From positions 1 to 64,000 of the forward strand of contig JAUWYX010000005.1 of the NCBI GenBank assembly GCA_030615625.1: a stretch of DNA of 64,000 nucleotides. Direction: 5' to 3'. This document shows positions 13,774 through 20,668 of the stretch, in pieces. Every line of letters begins with the position of its first letter. The stretch's first letter is position 1. A program made the position numbers and the translations under genes. The notes below the pieces were generated by a model. The model saw only the letters and a program-made list of their open reading frames with translations. It did not search any database and was not told the DNA's origin. This DNA comes from Dehalococcoidia bacterium. Its GTDB lineage: Bacteria > Chloroflexota > Dehalococcoidia > GIF9 > AB-539-J10.

Positions 13774-14184
13774 TTGGTTAGGTGCTTCTCTTTCCAGAGG
13801 TGAGTAAAAGTCTTGCTTGTCTTTTTGGGAGCCTGAGAGTTCGTGCCTTTTTCACTGCATTTGCACCAATGTACTAGGTTTGCTACCCCGAGTCCAGTAA
13901 TGTGGTGCTTGAATGCATCTAACTGGTTAAGACGAAGTCAACATTTCATCAAAAAGTTCAGGCAGGCGCGATGTCCTCAGGCTTCAAGCAGATGCTCCTG
14001 GGACTATTTGACAAAAAATGCAGCCTATGCTAATCTTATAGCATAATCACGATGAGGGGCCAATCTGTGGGGCTTGTCCCACAGCAATGCCTCTCTTTTT
14101 CATTTCCAACAGGTCCTTTCCATATCTAAACATAGCCTTGACATCACAGATTACGATTTCAACAATCTTCACCAAAACCAGATT

Positions 14185-14532
14185 TCATTCGTCCCCTTTT
14201 CGAAATCCTATGGGGCGCCGTTTCGGTTCCGGTGGCGCCATAAGCTGACGAATAGCTTCAAACACCTGTTTAAATTGAGCATCATACTTCTTCTCAAGGG
14301 CGTCGAGCTTGCGGGCAAGCTCGACATGACTTGCAAGCATCTGCCGTAAGCGGATAAAGGCCCGCATTATCTCAATATTTACCTGGATAGCACGCCGGCT
14401 ATGCAAGACACTAGATAGCATGGCAACGCCTTGTTCAGTAAAGGCATATGGGCGATAGCGTCGCCCACCCCAGTAACTTGAGGTCGAGCTGATAACAAAG
14501 CAGCGCCTTGAAATCCGCTACAAGAAAGTAAC
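14185..14532 (-). pseudogene. ORF6N/KilA-N-type protein, C-terminal fragment
   Basis: The frame reads [57 protein letters not shown] and ends IGFRKGDE. This is the conserved second half of ORF6N-domain proteins, phage-derived DNA-binding proteins common in mobile DNA. The N-terminal half is missing here, and the upstream sequence (about 14533-14640) has frameshifts. An ORF6N N-terminal half lies 0.7 kb upstream on the same strand, beyond the HNH gene. Confidence 0.65.
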
Positions 14533-14650
14533 CGCACTCGATTACCTCTTGCACTACAAATAAAAAAAGTCCCCAGGCTTTCACCTCGGGTAAAATCTAC
14601 TGCGGTTGCAGTAAAACTTGAGGTCATAATTTTTGAGGTCAAAAGTTGGC

Positions 14651-14679
14651 TTGACGTTCTATTAGGGTTTTGCTATAAC
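14651..14679 (+). promoter_or_regulatory. Promoter giving an apparently leaderless HNH transcript
   Basis: TTGACG (14651-14656), a 17-bp spacer and TATAAC (14674-14679) place the transcription start at about 14686, the A of the HNH gene's ATG. No Shine-Dalgarno sequence is present upstream of that ATG. Confidence 0.55.
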
Positions 14680-14685
14680 TAGTGT

Positions 14686-15108
14686 ATGATTAAGGATACA
14701 AGCAAGGGAACATGGGGTGGCAGGCATAACTGGAAAGGCGGAAGGTACCAAAGAAAAGACGGCTATATTCAGATATGGATTGAATCGGATGACTTCTTCT
14801 TCCCAATGGTTCTTAGACGACGAACCTATGGTGGTTATGTGCTGGAACATCGCCTTGTGATGGCTAAGCACCTTGGAAGGTGTTTGCATCCTTGGGAGAT
14901 TGTCCATCACAAAAATCAACCCAGGGATGATAACCGAATTGAAAACTTAGAGATTCTGTCTGACTTGGGTCATAAGCAACTCACTAAATATGAAAGATAT
15001 GTCGAAAGGCTATTAAATCGGATTCGGGCGTTAGAAACAGAAATAAGGTCTTACAGAAATGAAAAAATCCCCGACAAAAGTCGGGGTGAAATCGCCTGGA
15101 AGCCATGA
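14686..15108 (+). CDS. HNH endonuclease (HNH_3 type, homing-like)
   Basis: The 140-residue protein has an N-terminal strand-rich part (KDGYIQIWI, GGYVLEHRLVMAKHLGR) and the HNH core: EHR, then WEIVHHKNQPRDDNRIENLE with the HH pair and Asn. This matches free-standing HNH_3 endonucleases of phages and selfish elements. A coiled C-terminal helix (YERYVERLLNRIRALETEI) follows. The gene sits in the opposite orientation between two halves of ORF6N-like coding sequence, as if inserted. Its last codons overlap a minus-strand intrinsic terminator. The promoter suggests translation without a leader. Confidence 0.85.
   Translation: MIKDTSKGTWGGRHNWKGGRYQRKDGYIQIWIESDDFFFPMVLRRRTYGGYVLEHRLVMAKHLGRCLHPWEIVHHKNQPRDDNRIENLEILSDLGHKQLTKYERYVERLLNRIRALETEIRSYRNEKIPDKSRGEIAWKP
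15061..15086 (-). terminator. Intrinsic terminator for minus-strand transcription
   Basis: CCCCGAC (15069-15075), loop AAAA, GTCGGGG (15080-15086) form a perfect 7-bp GC-rich stem. On the minus strand it is followed by ATTTTTTC. It lies about 40 bp after the TAA at 15125 of the minus-strand ORF6N-containing fragment and inside the 3' end of the HNH gene. Confidence 0.65.
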
Positions 15109-15124
15109 ATTATGCCGGCTCGAT

Positions 15125-15438
15125 TTAAGGGGCCTTCTCGACGCTCTCATGGGCATATTGCTTGAACCAGCCTGCCACATAAGCCATTGTATCAAGGTTT
15201 TGCGTTATATGGTCGAAGACGAAATGAATGACCTCACGTCGGACGCCGTCATTGTGCATCTGTGTTGCGACTCTTCCGGAAAACGCTCCAGATTACGTTT
15301 GACTGCTTGAACCAAAACCCTCGTCTCGACGCCGTAAAGCTCCGCCAGGTCAGCATCGAGCATAACTTTTTGCCTACGGATTAACAGAATTGCCTTCTCA
15401 ATCCTATCAACAGGAATAAGTGATTTCTTATTGACCAT
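15125..15438 (-). pseudogene. ORF6N-domain protein, N-terminal half, frameshifted
   Basis: From about ATG 15438 the frame reads [52 protein letters not shown]: the canonical start of ORF6N-domain proteins. The frame then drifts and stops near 15205. In another frame a coherent tail continues ([36 protein letters not shown]) to TAA at 15125, followed by a terminator. Either one frameshift splits a chimeric gene or two fragments have been joined. The tail is not recognised. Confidence 0.55.
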
Positions 15439-15661
15439 GCCAATAACCTGCGGTAGTTTGGTCACCTTTACTTGGTTTGCCCTTGCTCCGATTATATCAA
15501 AAAAGTAGTTAACCCTTCCTCTCCTTATCTCTGTCCGCTGCGTGTCCACCTCTGAGGGTTAGGACCTTTCCGACTTAGGCAGGCGCGGTGGGCTCAGACT
15601 TCAAGCAGATGCTCCTGTTAAAGATACCAGCAGAACAGGTCTGAGTATTTAGAGAAATACG

Positions 15662-16024
15662 TTAGCTTTTTCTTAAGGAGAGGAAAATCCTATTTCCCAC
15701 AAAGATGAGCACAGCCAGGGCGACAGCAATGCCGGCAAATCTCAGTATGTTGTCCAGGTTATAAGGTACGATTGCATATACCATCGTCCCCATGCCGCCC
15801 AAAATCAAGCCAGCCCCGAAGATGCCCGTCCTTCTTTGTATGAAGGTGCCCACGACAGCAAATACCATCCCCAAAGGTAAAACGATGAAGAACACGTTTC
15901 TAGCATGTACCGCTGAACCCTGCCAGGATGAGGGTTCAGGATAGAAGGCCTGAATGCCCACGATGACAAGCGCGATAATCAAAGCCGCTACACCCATAAC
16001 GTAGATGACTCTAAGAAAACGCAT
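15662..16024 (-). CDS. Small four-helix membrane protein, paralogue A
   Basis: The 120-residue protein begins MRFLRVIYVMGVAALII (first membrane helix), has a short external loop (FYPEPSSWQGSAVHARN) and then three more hydrophobic helices separated by QRRTGIFGAG and VPYNLDNILRFAG; it ends SLRKS. It is closely similar to the product of the next minus-strand gene, from which it mainly differs by lacking a long Pro/Tyr/Glu loop insert. ATG 16024 follows a GGAGG-containing stretch. No function is recognised. A related GCAGATGCTCC repeat lies downstream of each copy. Confidence 0.6.
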   Translation of the reverse strand: MRFLRVIYVMGVAALIIALVIVGIQAFYPEPSSWQGSAVHARNVFFIVLPLGMVFAVVGTFIQRRTGIFGAGLILGGMGTMVYAIVPYNLDNILRFAGIAVALAVLIFVGNRIFLSLRKS

Positions 16025-16174
16025 CTATTCCCTCCTTTGACGTTGCCAGTGTCCTTTTATTTTTTATCCCCACTTGATTCAATTATATCCCTGACTATCC
16101 CGAAAGAGAAGCCGTGAGCAGATGCTCCTTGTTAAGAATACCGGCAAAACAGGTATGATTGTTTAAGAAACACG

Positions 16175-16642
16175 TTAGCTTTTTCTTAAGGAAAGGAAGA
16201 CCTTATATCCCACGAAGATAAGCACAGCCAGGATGGCAGCAATACCCGCAAATCTCAGTACGTTGTCAAGGTCATAAGGTACAGTTGCTAATATCATCGT
16301 CCCGATGCCACCTAGAATTAAGCCAGCCCCGAAGATGCTCGTCCTTCTTTGCATGAAGGTGCCTCCGATGGCAAACACTACCCCCAGAGGTAAGACTACA
16401 AAGAATATGTTCCTGTCATGTACCCCTGCTTCGTGCTCGTATATTGCGTAAACCTCCTCCCATTCTTGCTGCCACTCCTCGTACTCCGGGCTATCGTAAT
16501 CCAGTGGGGGCATGGGATATCTCGGATATTCCGGGTATTCCGGGTATTGAGGAGCAGGATAGAAAGCTTCCACGCCGGCGACGACAAGGAGGACAAGCGC
16601 AACCGCTATGGCCAAAACGTAGATGACTCTAAGAATACGCAT
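16175..16642 (-). CDS. Small four-helix membrane protein, paralogue B with tyrosine/proline loop
   Basis: The 155-residue protein is a tandem paralogue of the 120-residue neighbour: MRILRVIYVLAIAVALVL at the start, FFVVLPLGVVFAIGGTFMQR in the middle and VFLSLRKS at the end. Between helix 1 and helix 2 it carries an extra ~35-residue acidic loop with a short tandem repeat (YPEYPEYPRYP) and EYEEWQQEWEEVYAIYEHE. The two genes plus flanking sequence seem to be a duplication of about 0.6 kb. Function is unknown. Confidence 0.6.
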   Translation of the reverse strand: MRILRVIYVLAIAVALVLLVVAGVEAFYPAPQYPEYPEYPRYPMPPLDYDSPEYEEWQQEWEEVYAIYEHEAGVHDRNIFFVVLPLGVVFAIGGTFMQRRTSIFGAGLILGGIGTMILATVPYDLDNVLRFAGIAAILAVLIFVGYKVFLSLRKS

Positions 16643-16748
16643 CTATTCACTCCCTTGAGGCTTGTCAATGTCCGTTTATTCTTATCCCCTCTTGATTCAA
16701 TTATATCCCTAACTACCTCGTAATGGAAGCCATGAGCAGACGCTCCTG

Positions 16749-16777
16749 TTAAAAATACTGGCAAAACAAGGTATAAT
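16749..16777 (+). promoter_or_regulatory. Probable promoter of the hicB/MNT/HEPN cluster
   Basis: TTAAAA (16749-16754), a 17-bp spacer and a perfect TATAAT (16772-16777) precede hicB by 50 bp. The -35 is weak (4 of 6). Confidence 0.4.
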
Positions 16778-16826
16778 AACTTAAGCCAGAAATACAAAGT
16801 GCTGGTAGAATTAGATAGGAGGGGAA

Positions 16827-17033
16827 ATGCGAGAAGTTATTCTATATCCAGGTGAGGATGGTTACTGGGTAGTGGAATGCCCGAGCTTGCCTGGTTGCAT
16901 CAGCCAGGGAAAGACAAAAAAGAAAGCAATAAAAAACATCAAGGAAGCAATCAGTTGCTACATCCACTCCCTTGAGGAGGATAACCTTCCTGTACCCAAA
17001 GAGAAGTTTGAGGTATCAGTGGTAGTAATATGA
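16827..17033 (+). CDS. hicB: HicB-family antitoxin, partner gene decayed
   Basis: The 68-residue protein is a HicB (UPF0150) domain: EDGYWVVECPSLPGCISQG, then a helix with KKAIKNIKEAISCYIHSLEE, then VPKEKFEVSVVVI. ATG 16827 is preceded by TAGGAGGGGAA. Its stop TGA overlaps an ATG (ATGA) exactly where hicA should begin, but hicA is reduced to a short remnant. An orphan HicB may survive as an immunity or regulatory protein. Confidence 0.85.
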   Translation: MREVILYPGEDGYWVVECPSLPGCISQGKTKKKAIKNIKEAISCYIHSLEEDNLPVPKEKFEVSVVVI

Positions 17034-17104
17034 GCAAGCTTCCTGTCCTATCAGGCGAATTGAAGAGCTGGAAAAGCAAGTTTCAGGTGCTAATAGGAGC
17101 TTAG
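17030..17104 (+). pseudogene. hicA: hicA remnant
   Basis: ATG 17030 overlaps the hicB stop by 4 bp and begins M-S-K-L-P-V-L-S-G, the typical HicA N-terminus, then leaves the HicA frame and stops at TAG 17102 after 24 codons. The catalytic GSH region is absent. This is best read as a deleted, frameshifted toxin gene. Confidence 0.55.
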
Positions 17105-17107
17105 GAG

Positions 17108-17401
17108 ATGACAAAGGAAGAAGTTAAAAAAATCTTGTCTGGAAACAAGGAAATACTGAAGAAATATAAAGTTAAGTCTATCGCCCTCTTCGGTTCCTAC
17201 GTGAGAAATGAGCAGAGGCAAGACAGTGATATTGACCTTCTCGTTGAGTTTGAAGAACCTACTTACGATAACTTCATACACTTGGTTTTCACTTTGGAGG
17301 AGTTGTTAAAAAAAGAGGTAACTTTAGTTCCTAAAGATAGTCTAAGCCCATATATTGAACCTTATGTAGAAAAGGAAGCTGAGCTGATTGAAACAAGATG
17401 A
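17108..17401 (+). CDS. MntA-type nucleotidyltransferase antitoxin
   Basis: The 97-residue minimal nucleotidyltransferase has IALFGSYVRNEQRQDSDIDL (GS...DxD) at about residues 24-43 and a C-terminal helix-strand region typical of the family. In type VII systems such a protein AMPylates its HEPN partner. It follows hicA debris by 3 bp (AGGAG just upstream of ATG 17108) and overlaps the HEPN gene by 14 bp. Unlike the first MNT in this window it has no winged helix. Confidence 0.9.
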   Translation: MTKEEVKKILSGNKEILKKYKVKSIALFGSYVRNEQRQDSDIDLLVEFEEPTYDNFIHLVFTLEELLKKEVTLVPKDSLSPYIEPYVEKEAELIETR

Positions 17402-17732
17402 AGTCTTTATAAGACATATACTGGATGAGATAGATTTCTTGATTGATTCCAGTAAAGGCCTAGAATACGAGGTCTTAATAAAGGATGAGACCTTAAAAAG
17501 AGCGTTTGTAAGGAGCTTAGAGGTAATAGGCGAGGCAACGAAGAATATCTCTTCCCAGTTTAGACAGAAACACCCTGATATTGAGTGGAGAGAGTTAGCG
17601 GGTTTGAGGGATAAACTTATACATAGATATTTTGGTGTAAATTGGGAAATTGTTTGGGACTTCGTAAAAAACAAGCTTCCTCAACTTAAAGAGAGAATTG
17701 AGGGTATTCTTAAAGAGATGGAGAGGGGGTGA
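17388..17732 (+). CDS. HepT-type HEPN (DUF86) RNase toxin
   Basis: The 114-residue helical protein has FVRSLEVIGEATKNIS and the HEPN active-site motif in RDKLIHRYFG (R-x4-H-x-Y). The DUF86 family comprises HepT RNase toxins paired with MntA. The only in-frame start before the conserved region is TTG 17388, inside the mntA 3' end. Its stop overlaps the GTG start of argH by 4 bp, which is unusual for a toxin gene and a housekeeping gene. Confidence 0.9.
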   Translation: MKQDEVFIRHILDEIDFLIDSSKGLEYEVLIKDETLKRAFVRSLEVIGEATKNISSQFRQKHPDIEWRELAGLRDKLIHRYFGVNWEIVWDFVKNKLPQLKERIEGILKEMERG

Positions 17733-19081
17733 GATTGAAAGACACCAATAAACTGGCGCAAGGATACGTGGCGTCTATTCCCTTTGACCGGCGGCTATAC
17801 CGCCAGGACATCGAGGGGAGCATCGCTCACGCCAGGATGCTGGCAAAGCAAGGGATAATAGCTAAAAGCGAGGCTGAGACGATAATCAAGGGGCTCAACT
17901 CCATTCGAAAGAAAATCGAACGAGGAAAGTTTCAATTCAAGACCGAGCTCGAGGATATACATATGAACATCGAAGCGGGGTTGTTTGAGAAGATAGGCGA
18001 TGTGGCAGGCAAGCTCCATACCGCCCGTTCCAGGAACGACCAAATTGCTCTGGATTTGCGCCTCTTCGTCAAGGAGGAAATCTTGAAAACCATCGATAAG
18101 ATAAAGGCTCTGCAAACTTCGCTGGTGGAGTTAGCCGAGGCGAACAAAGCTGTCATCATGCCCGGCTATACTCATCTGCAGCAAGCCCAGCCTGTCCTTC
18201 TGGCTCACCACCTGCTGGCTTATTTTGAGATGTTTCAGCGAGATAAGGAAAGATTTCACGATTGTCTGAAGCGCACCGACGTCTTGCCCCTGGGCAGCGG
18301 CGCCTTAGCCGGTGTTCCTTATCCCCTGGACCGGGAATTCGTCGCCCGGGAGCTAGGCTTCAGCAAGGTAAGCACCAACAGCCTGGATGCCGTTTCCGAT
18401 AGGGACTTCGTCATAGAATACGAAGCAGCGGCGGCCATCGTCATGATGCATCTTTCCAGGCTGGCTGAGGAGCTTATCCTGTGGTCATCGAGCGAGTTCG
18501 GCTTCATAGAGATTGGCGAAGCCTTTACTACAGGCAGCAGCATAATGCCTCAGAAAAAGAATCCCGATGTCGCCGAGCTGGCCAGAGGGAAAACCGGGCG
18601 GGTATATGGCAACCTCATGGGCATCTTGACCACTATGAAGTCTCTGCCTTTAGCCTATAACCGGGATATGCAGGAGGACAAGGAAGGGCTTTTTGACACT
18701 GTGGACACGCTGCACTCCAGTCTGGAAGTATTTGCCGGAATGGTAAAAACAATCAGGGTCAATACCGAGCGTATTTCTCAAGCGATGAAAACAGATTACA
18801 TCCTGGCCACCGACCTGGCCGACTATCTGGTGAAGAAAGGTATGCCATTTCGGGAAGCCCACGGCGTGGTAGCGAAGCTCAGCAAATATGCCATGAGTAA
18901 GGGCAAAAGCTTCCGGGAGCTCGGTCGGAAGGAATACCGCAAGTTTTCCCCGCTCTTTAGCAACGATGTATATAAGATAACTGCGGAATCATCGGTAGCC
19001 GCCCGAAATGTTGTCGGCGGCACCTCCCCCCAACAGGTGGGAAAGGCACTGAGAAGAGCCAAGAGGCTGATCAAAAAATGA
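17729..19081 (+). CDS. argH: Argininosuccinate lyase, N-terminus shortened
   Basis: This 450-residue cytoplasmic enzyme cleaves argininosuccinate to arginine and fumarate. Signatures are KLHTARSRNDQIALDLRLF, MPGYTHLQQAQP (catalytic His), DVLPLGSGALAG, and the flexible-loop signature TTGSSIMPQKKNPDVAELAR. Family members usually begin M-K/A-L-W-G-G-R-F followed by x-K-x-T-x-K; here translation starts GTG at M-R-L-K-D-T-N-K and the WGGRF block is gone. The start overlaps the HEPN gene, so arrival of the toxin-antitoxin module probably trimmed the 5' end. The rest is intact and it overlaps rpe by 4 bp. No other arginine biosynthesis gene is adjacent. Confidence 0.95.
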   Translation: MRLKDTNKLAQGYVASIPFDRRLYRQDIEGSIAHARMLAKQGIIAKSEAETIIKGLNSIRKKIERGKFQFKTELEDIHMNIEAGLFEKIGDVAGKLHTARSRNDQIALDLRLFVKEEILKTIDKIKALQTSLVELAEANKAVIMPGYTHLQQAQPVLLAHHLLAYFEMFQRDKERFHDCLKRTDVLPLGSGALAGVPYPLDREFVARELGFSKVSTNSLDAVSDRDFVIEYEAAAAIVMMHLSRLAEELILWSSSEFGFIEIGEAFTTGSSIMPQKKNPDVAELARGKTGRVYGNLMGILTTMKSLPLAYNRDMQEDKEGLFDTVDTLHSSLEVFAGMVKTIRVNTERISQAMKTDYILATDLADYLVKKGMPFREAHGVVAKLSKYAMSKGKSFRELGRKEYRKFSPLFSNDVYKITAESSVAARNVVGGTSPQQVGKALRRAKRLIKK

Positions 19082-19734
19082 TTAAGCTGGCGCCGTCGAT
19101 TCTTTCCGCTGATTTTGCCCGCCTTGGTGAGCAGATTGACGAGGTTACCAGGGCCGGGGCTGATTATATCCACGTAGATGTTATGGACGGGCATTTCGTG
19201 CCCAATATTACCATCGGGGCTCCGGTGGTGGCTTCTATCCGCCGGGTAACCAGCTTGCCCCTGGATGTCCACTTGATGATAGAGCATCCGGAGCGGTATA
19301 TCTCCGAATTTATCAACGCAGGCGCCGATATTATTACCGTGCATGTAGAAGCCTCTCCCCATCTTCTTAGTACGATTCAGGCGATAAAGGAACAGGGGGT
19401 CAAGGCCGGAGTATCCTTAAATCCGCCTACTCCTCTCAGCGCAGTAGATGAATTTATTCATCATGTGGACTTGATTCTCATTATGAGCGTTAATCCTGGC
19501 TTCGGCGGGCAATCTTTTATCCCGGAAACATTGCCCAGGATAGCGAATATGCGCAAAATGCTCGATGATAGAAGACCAGGTGTCGAGCTCGAAGTCGACG
19601 GGGGAATTAATGCCGACAATGCCCCTGACATAGTTGAAGCCGGTGCCAATGTCCTGGTGGCGGGAAACAGCGTATTCAGGGCCGAGGAAGGGATAAGCGG
19701 GGCGCTGCAAAGACTCAGGGAAGCAACGGCATAG
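19078..19734 (+). CDS. rpe: Ribulose-phosphate 3-epimerase
   Basis: The 218-residue TIM-barrel enzyme interconverts ribulose 5-phosphate and xylulose 5-phosphate in the pentose phosphate pathway. Motifs: LAPSILSADFARLGEQ, YIHVDVMDGHFVPNITIG with metal ligands, LDVHLMIEHPE, ILIMSVNPGFGGQSF and LEVDGGINADNAP. ATG 19078 overlaps the argH TGA, so the two are co-translated. A second, diverged copy of its final ~18 codons lies 256 bp downstream. Confidence 0.97.
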   Translation: MIKLAPSILSADFARLGEQIDEVTRAGADYIHVDVMDGHFVPNITIGAPVVASIRRVTSLPLDVHLMIEHPERYISEFINAGADIITVHVEASPHLLSTIQAIKEQGVKAGVSLNPPTPLSAVDEFIHHVDLILIMSVNPGFGGQSFIPETLPRIANMRKMLDDRRPGVELEVDGGINADNAPDIVEAGANVLVAGNSVFRAEEGISGALQRLREATA

Positions 19735-20139
19735 AAGAAATTCAAAAATCAAACATAAAAAATCAAAATTACAATTCAAAACGCAAAAACTGAACAAATC
19801 CAAATGACAATTGAAATCCAAATGCTTAAATGCCAAAACTACACCGTTTTGTCCTTTGGACTTTGGGATTTGGAATTTAGTCAATGAGATTGCCGCGCCC
19901 CGACAAGTCGGGGCTCGCAATGACAAAAGAGAGAGGGCCGAGGAAGGGATAAGGCGGGCGATACAAAGACTCAGGGAAGCGGTGTCATAGAAATTCAAAA
20001 ATCAAACATAAAAAATCAAAATTACAATTCAAAACGCAAAAACTGAACAAATCCAAATGACAATTGAAATCCAAATGCTTAAATGCCAAAACTACACCGT
20101 TTTGTCCTTTGGATTTTGGGATTTGGAATTTAGTCAATG
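19678..20139 (+). repeat. Tandem duplication of the rpe 3' end plus AT-rich spacer
   Basis: Unit A (19678-19886) holds the last rpe codons and an AT-rich palindromic spacer (called R4 here). Unit B (19934-20139) repeats both. The spacer parts are nearly identical, whereas the coding part of B reads RAEEGIRRAIQRLREAVS then stop, clearly homologous to but different from the rpe end RAEEGISGALQRLREATA. An R2 element (19886-19924) separates the units. Confidence 0.85.
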
Positions 20140-20140
20140 T

Positions 20141-20233
20141 AGCGCGAGGCTTAAGCCTCGTGCTGCACGACCCTGAAGGGTCGCACTACAAAAACCTCAT
20201 GGGCCTGATAAATCAGGCAACTACAAAAATGCC
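20141..20233 (+). repeat. R3 hairpin cluster
   Basis: Three short palindromes follow one another: GCGAGGCTTAAGCCTCG, CGACCCTGAAGGGTCG and GCCTGATAAATCAGGC. The last two are each followed by (A/C)ACTACAAAAA. The GCCTGATAAATCAGGC unit recurs at 52699 and in variant form at 55683 and 61032. Confidence 0.75.
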
Positions 20234-20236
20234 TTT

Positions 20237-20416
20237 TTCTGTCTTTGCGAGGCTGGCGAAGCCAGCCGAAGCAATCCCCAGAGATTGCCGCGCCCCGACA
20301 AGTCGAGGCTCGCAATGACAACGGGGGAAGGGCCCAGAATGACACTCGTTTTCTGTCATTGCGAGGCTGACTTTAGTCAGCCGAAGCAATCTCGTGGTGG
20401 GGTATGGGATTGCCAC
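20237..20416 (-). repeat. R2 repeat cluster running into rpmB
   Basis: Several copies of the R2 motif (forms of GTC(A/T)TTGCGAGGCTG ... GAAGCAATC and GAGATTGCCGCGCC ... GCTCGCAATGAC) are packed head to tail. The last copy (about 20354-20395) overlaps the rpmB 3' end. Together with the preceding elements they fill the 638-bp gap after rpe, where no gene is seen. Confidence 0.8.
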
Positions 20417-20600
20417 GCTGGCGAACTGCTTTATATTGGGTGCGGAGGCATCTGGTGCAGATGTTGACTTTTCTTTTCCTTCCTTCTACCATGATTGTAG
20501 TTCGTTGAATATTAGGTAGCCAGCGGCGCAAGGTACGCCTTTTGGAGTGGCTTACGTTATGCCCGAATTGAGCATGTTTACCGCAAATCTCGCACTTCAT
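20373..20600 (-). CDS. rpmB: 50S ribosomal protein L28
   Basis: The 75-residue protein has the L28 signature: MKCEICGKHAQFGHNVSHSK, RRTLRRWLPNIQ, and the second Cys pair in NICTRCLRT. The paired CxxC motifs indicate the zinc-binding form. The final residues (HHEIASAD) and the TAA stop are encoded by an R2 repeat (CGAGATTGCTTCGGCTGAC), so the C-terminus has been extended by repeat insertion. It is divergent from fakA across a 68-bp spacer. Confidence 0.93.
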   Translation of the reverse strand: MKCEICGKHAQFGHNVSHSKRRTLRRWLPNIQRTTIMVEGRKRKVNICTRCLRTQYKAVRQRGNPIPHHEIASAD

Positions 20601-20668
20601 AGAAACTTCTCTATCTGTTAAATTCGCGGTAATGATAGCACAATTATCAGCCCGGGTGAAGGGGTGGG

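Noticed and set aside
14379-14642. Minus-strand ORF 14379-14642 as a gene
   Set aside because: It overlaps the ORF6N fragment in another frame and mixes frames of decayed sequence.
19417-20467. Several ORFs across the rpe downstream region
   Set aside because: They consist of repeat sequence (R2, R3, R4) or antisense of rpe and have no coding features.
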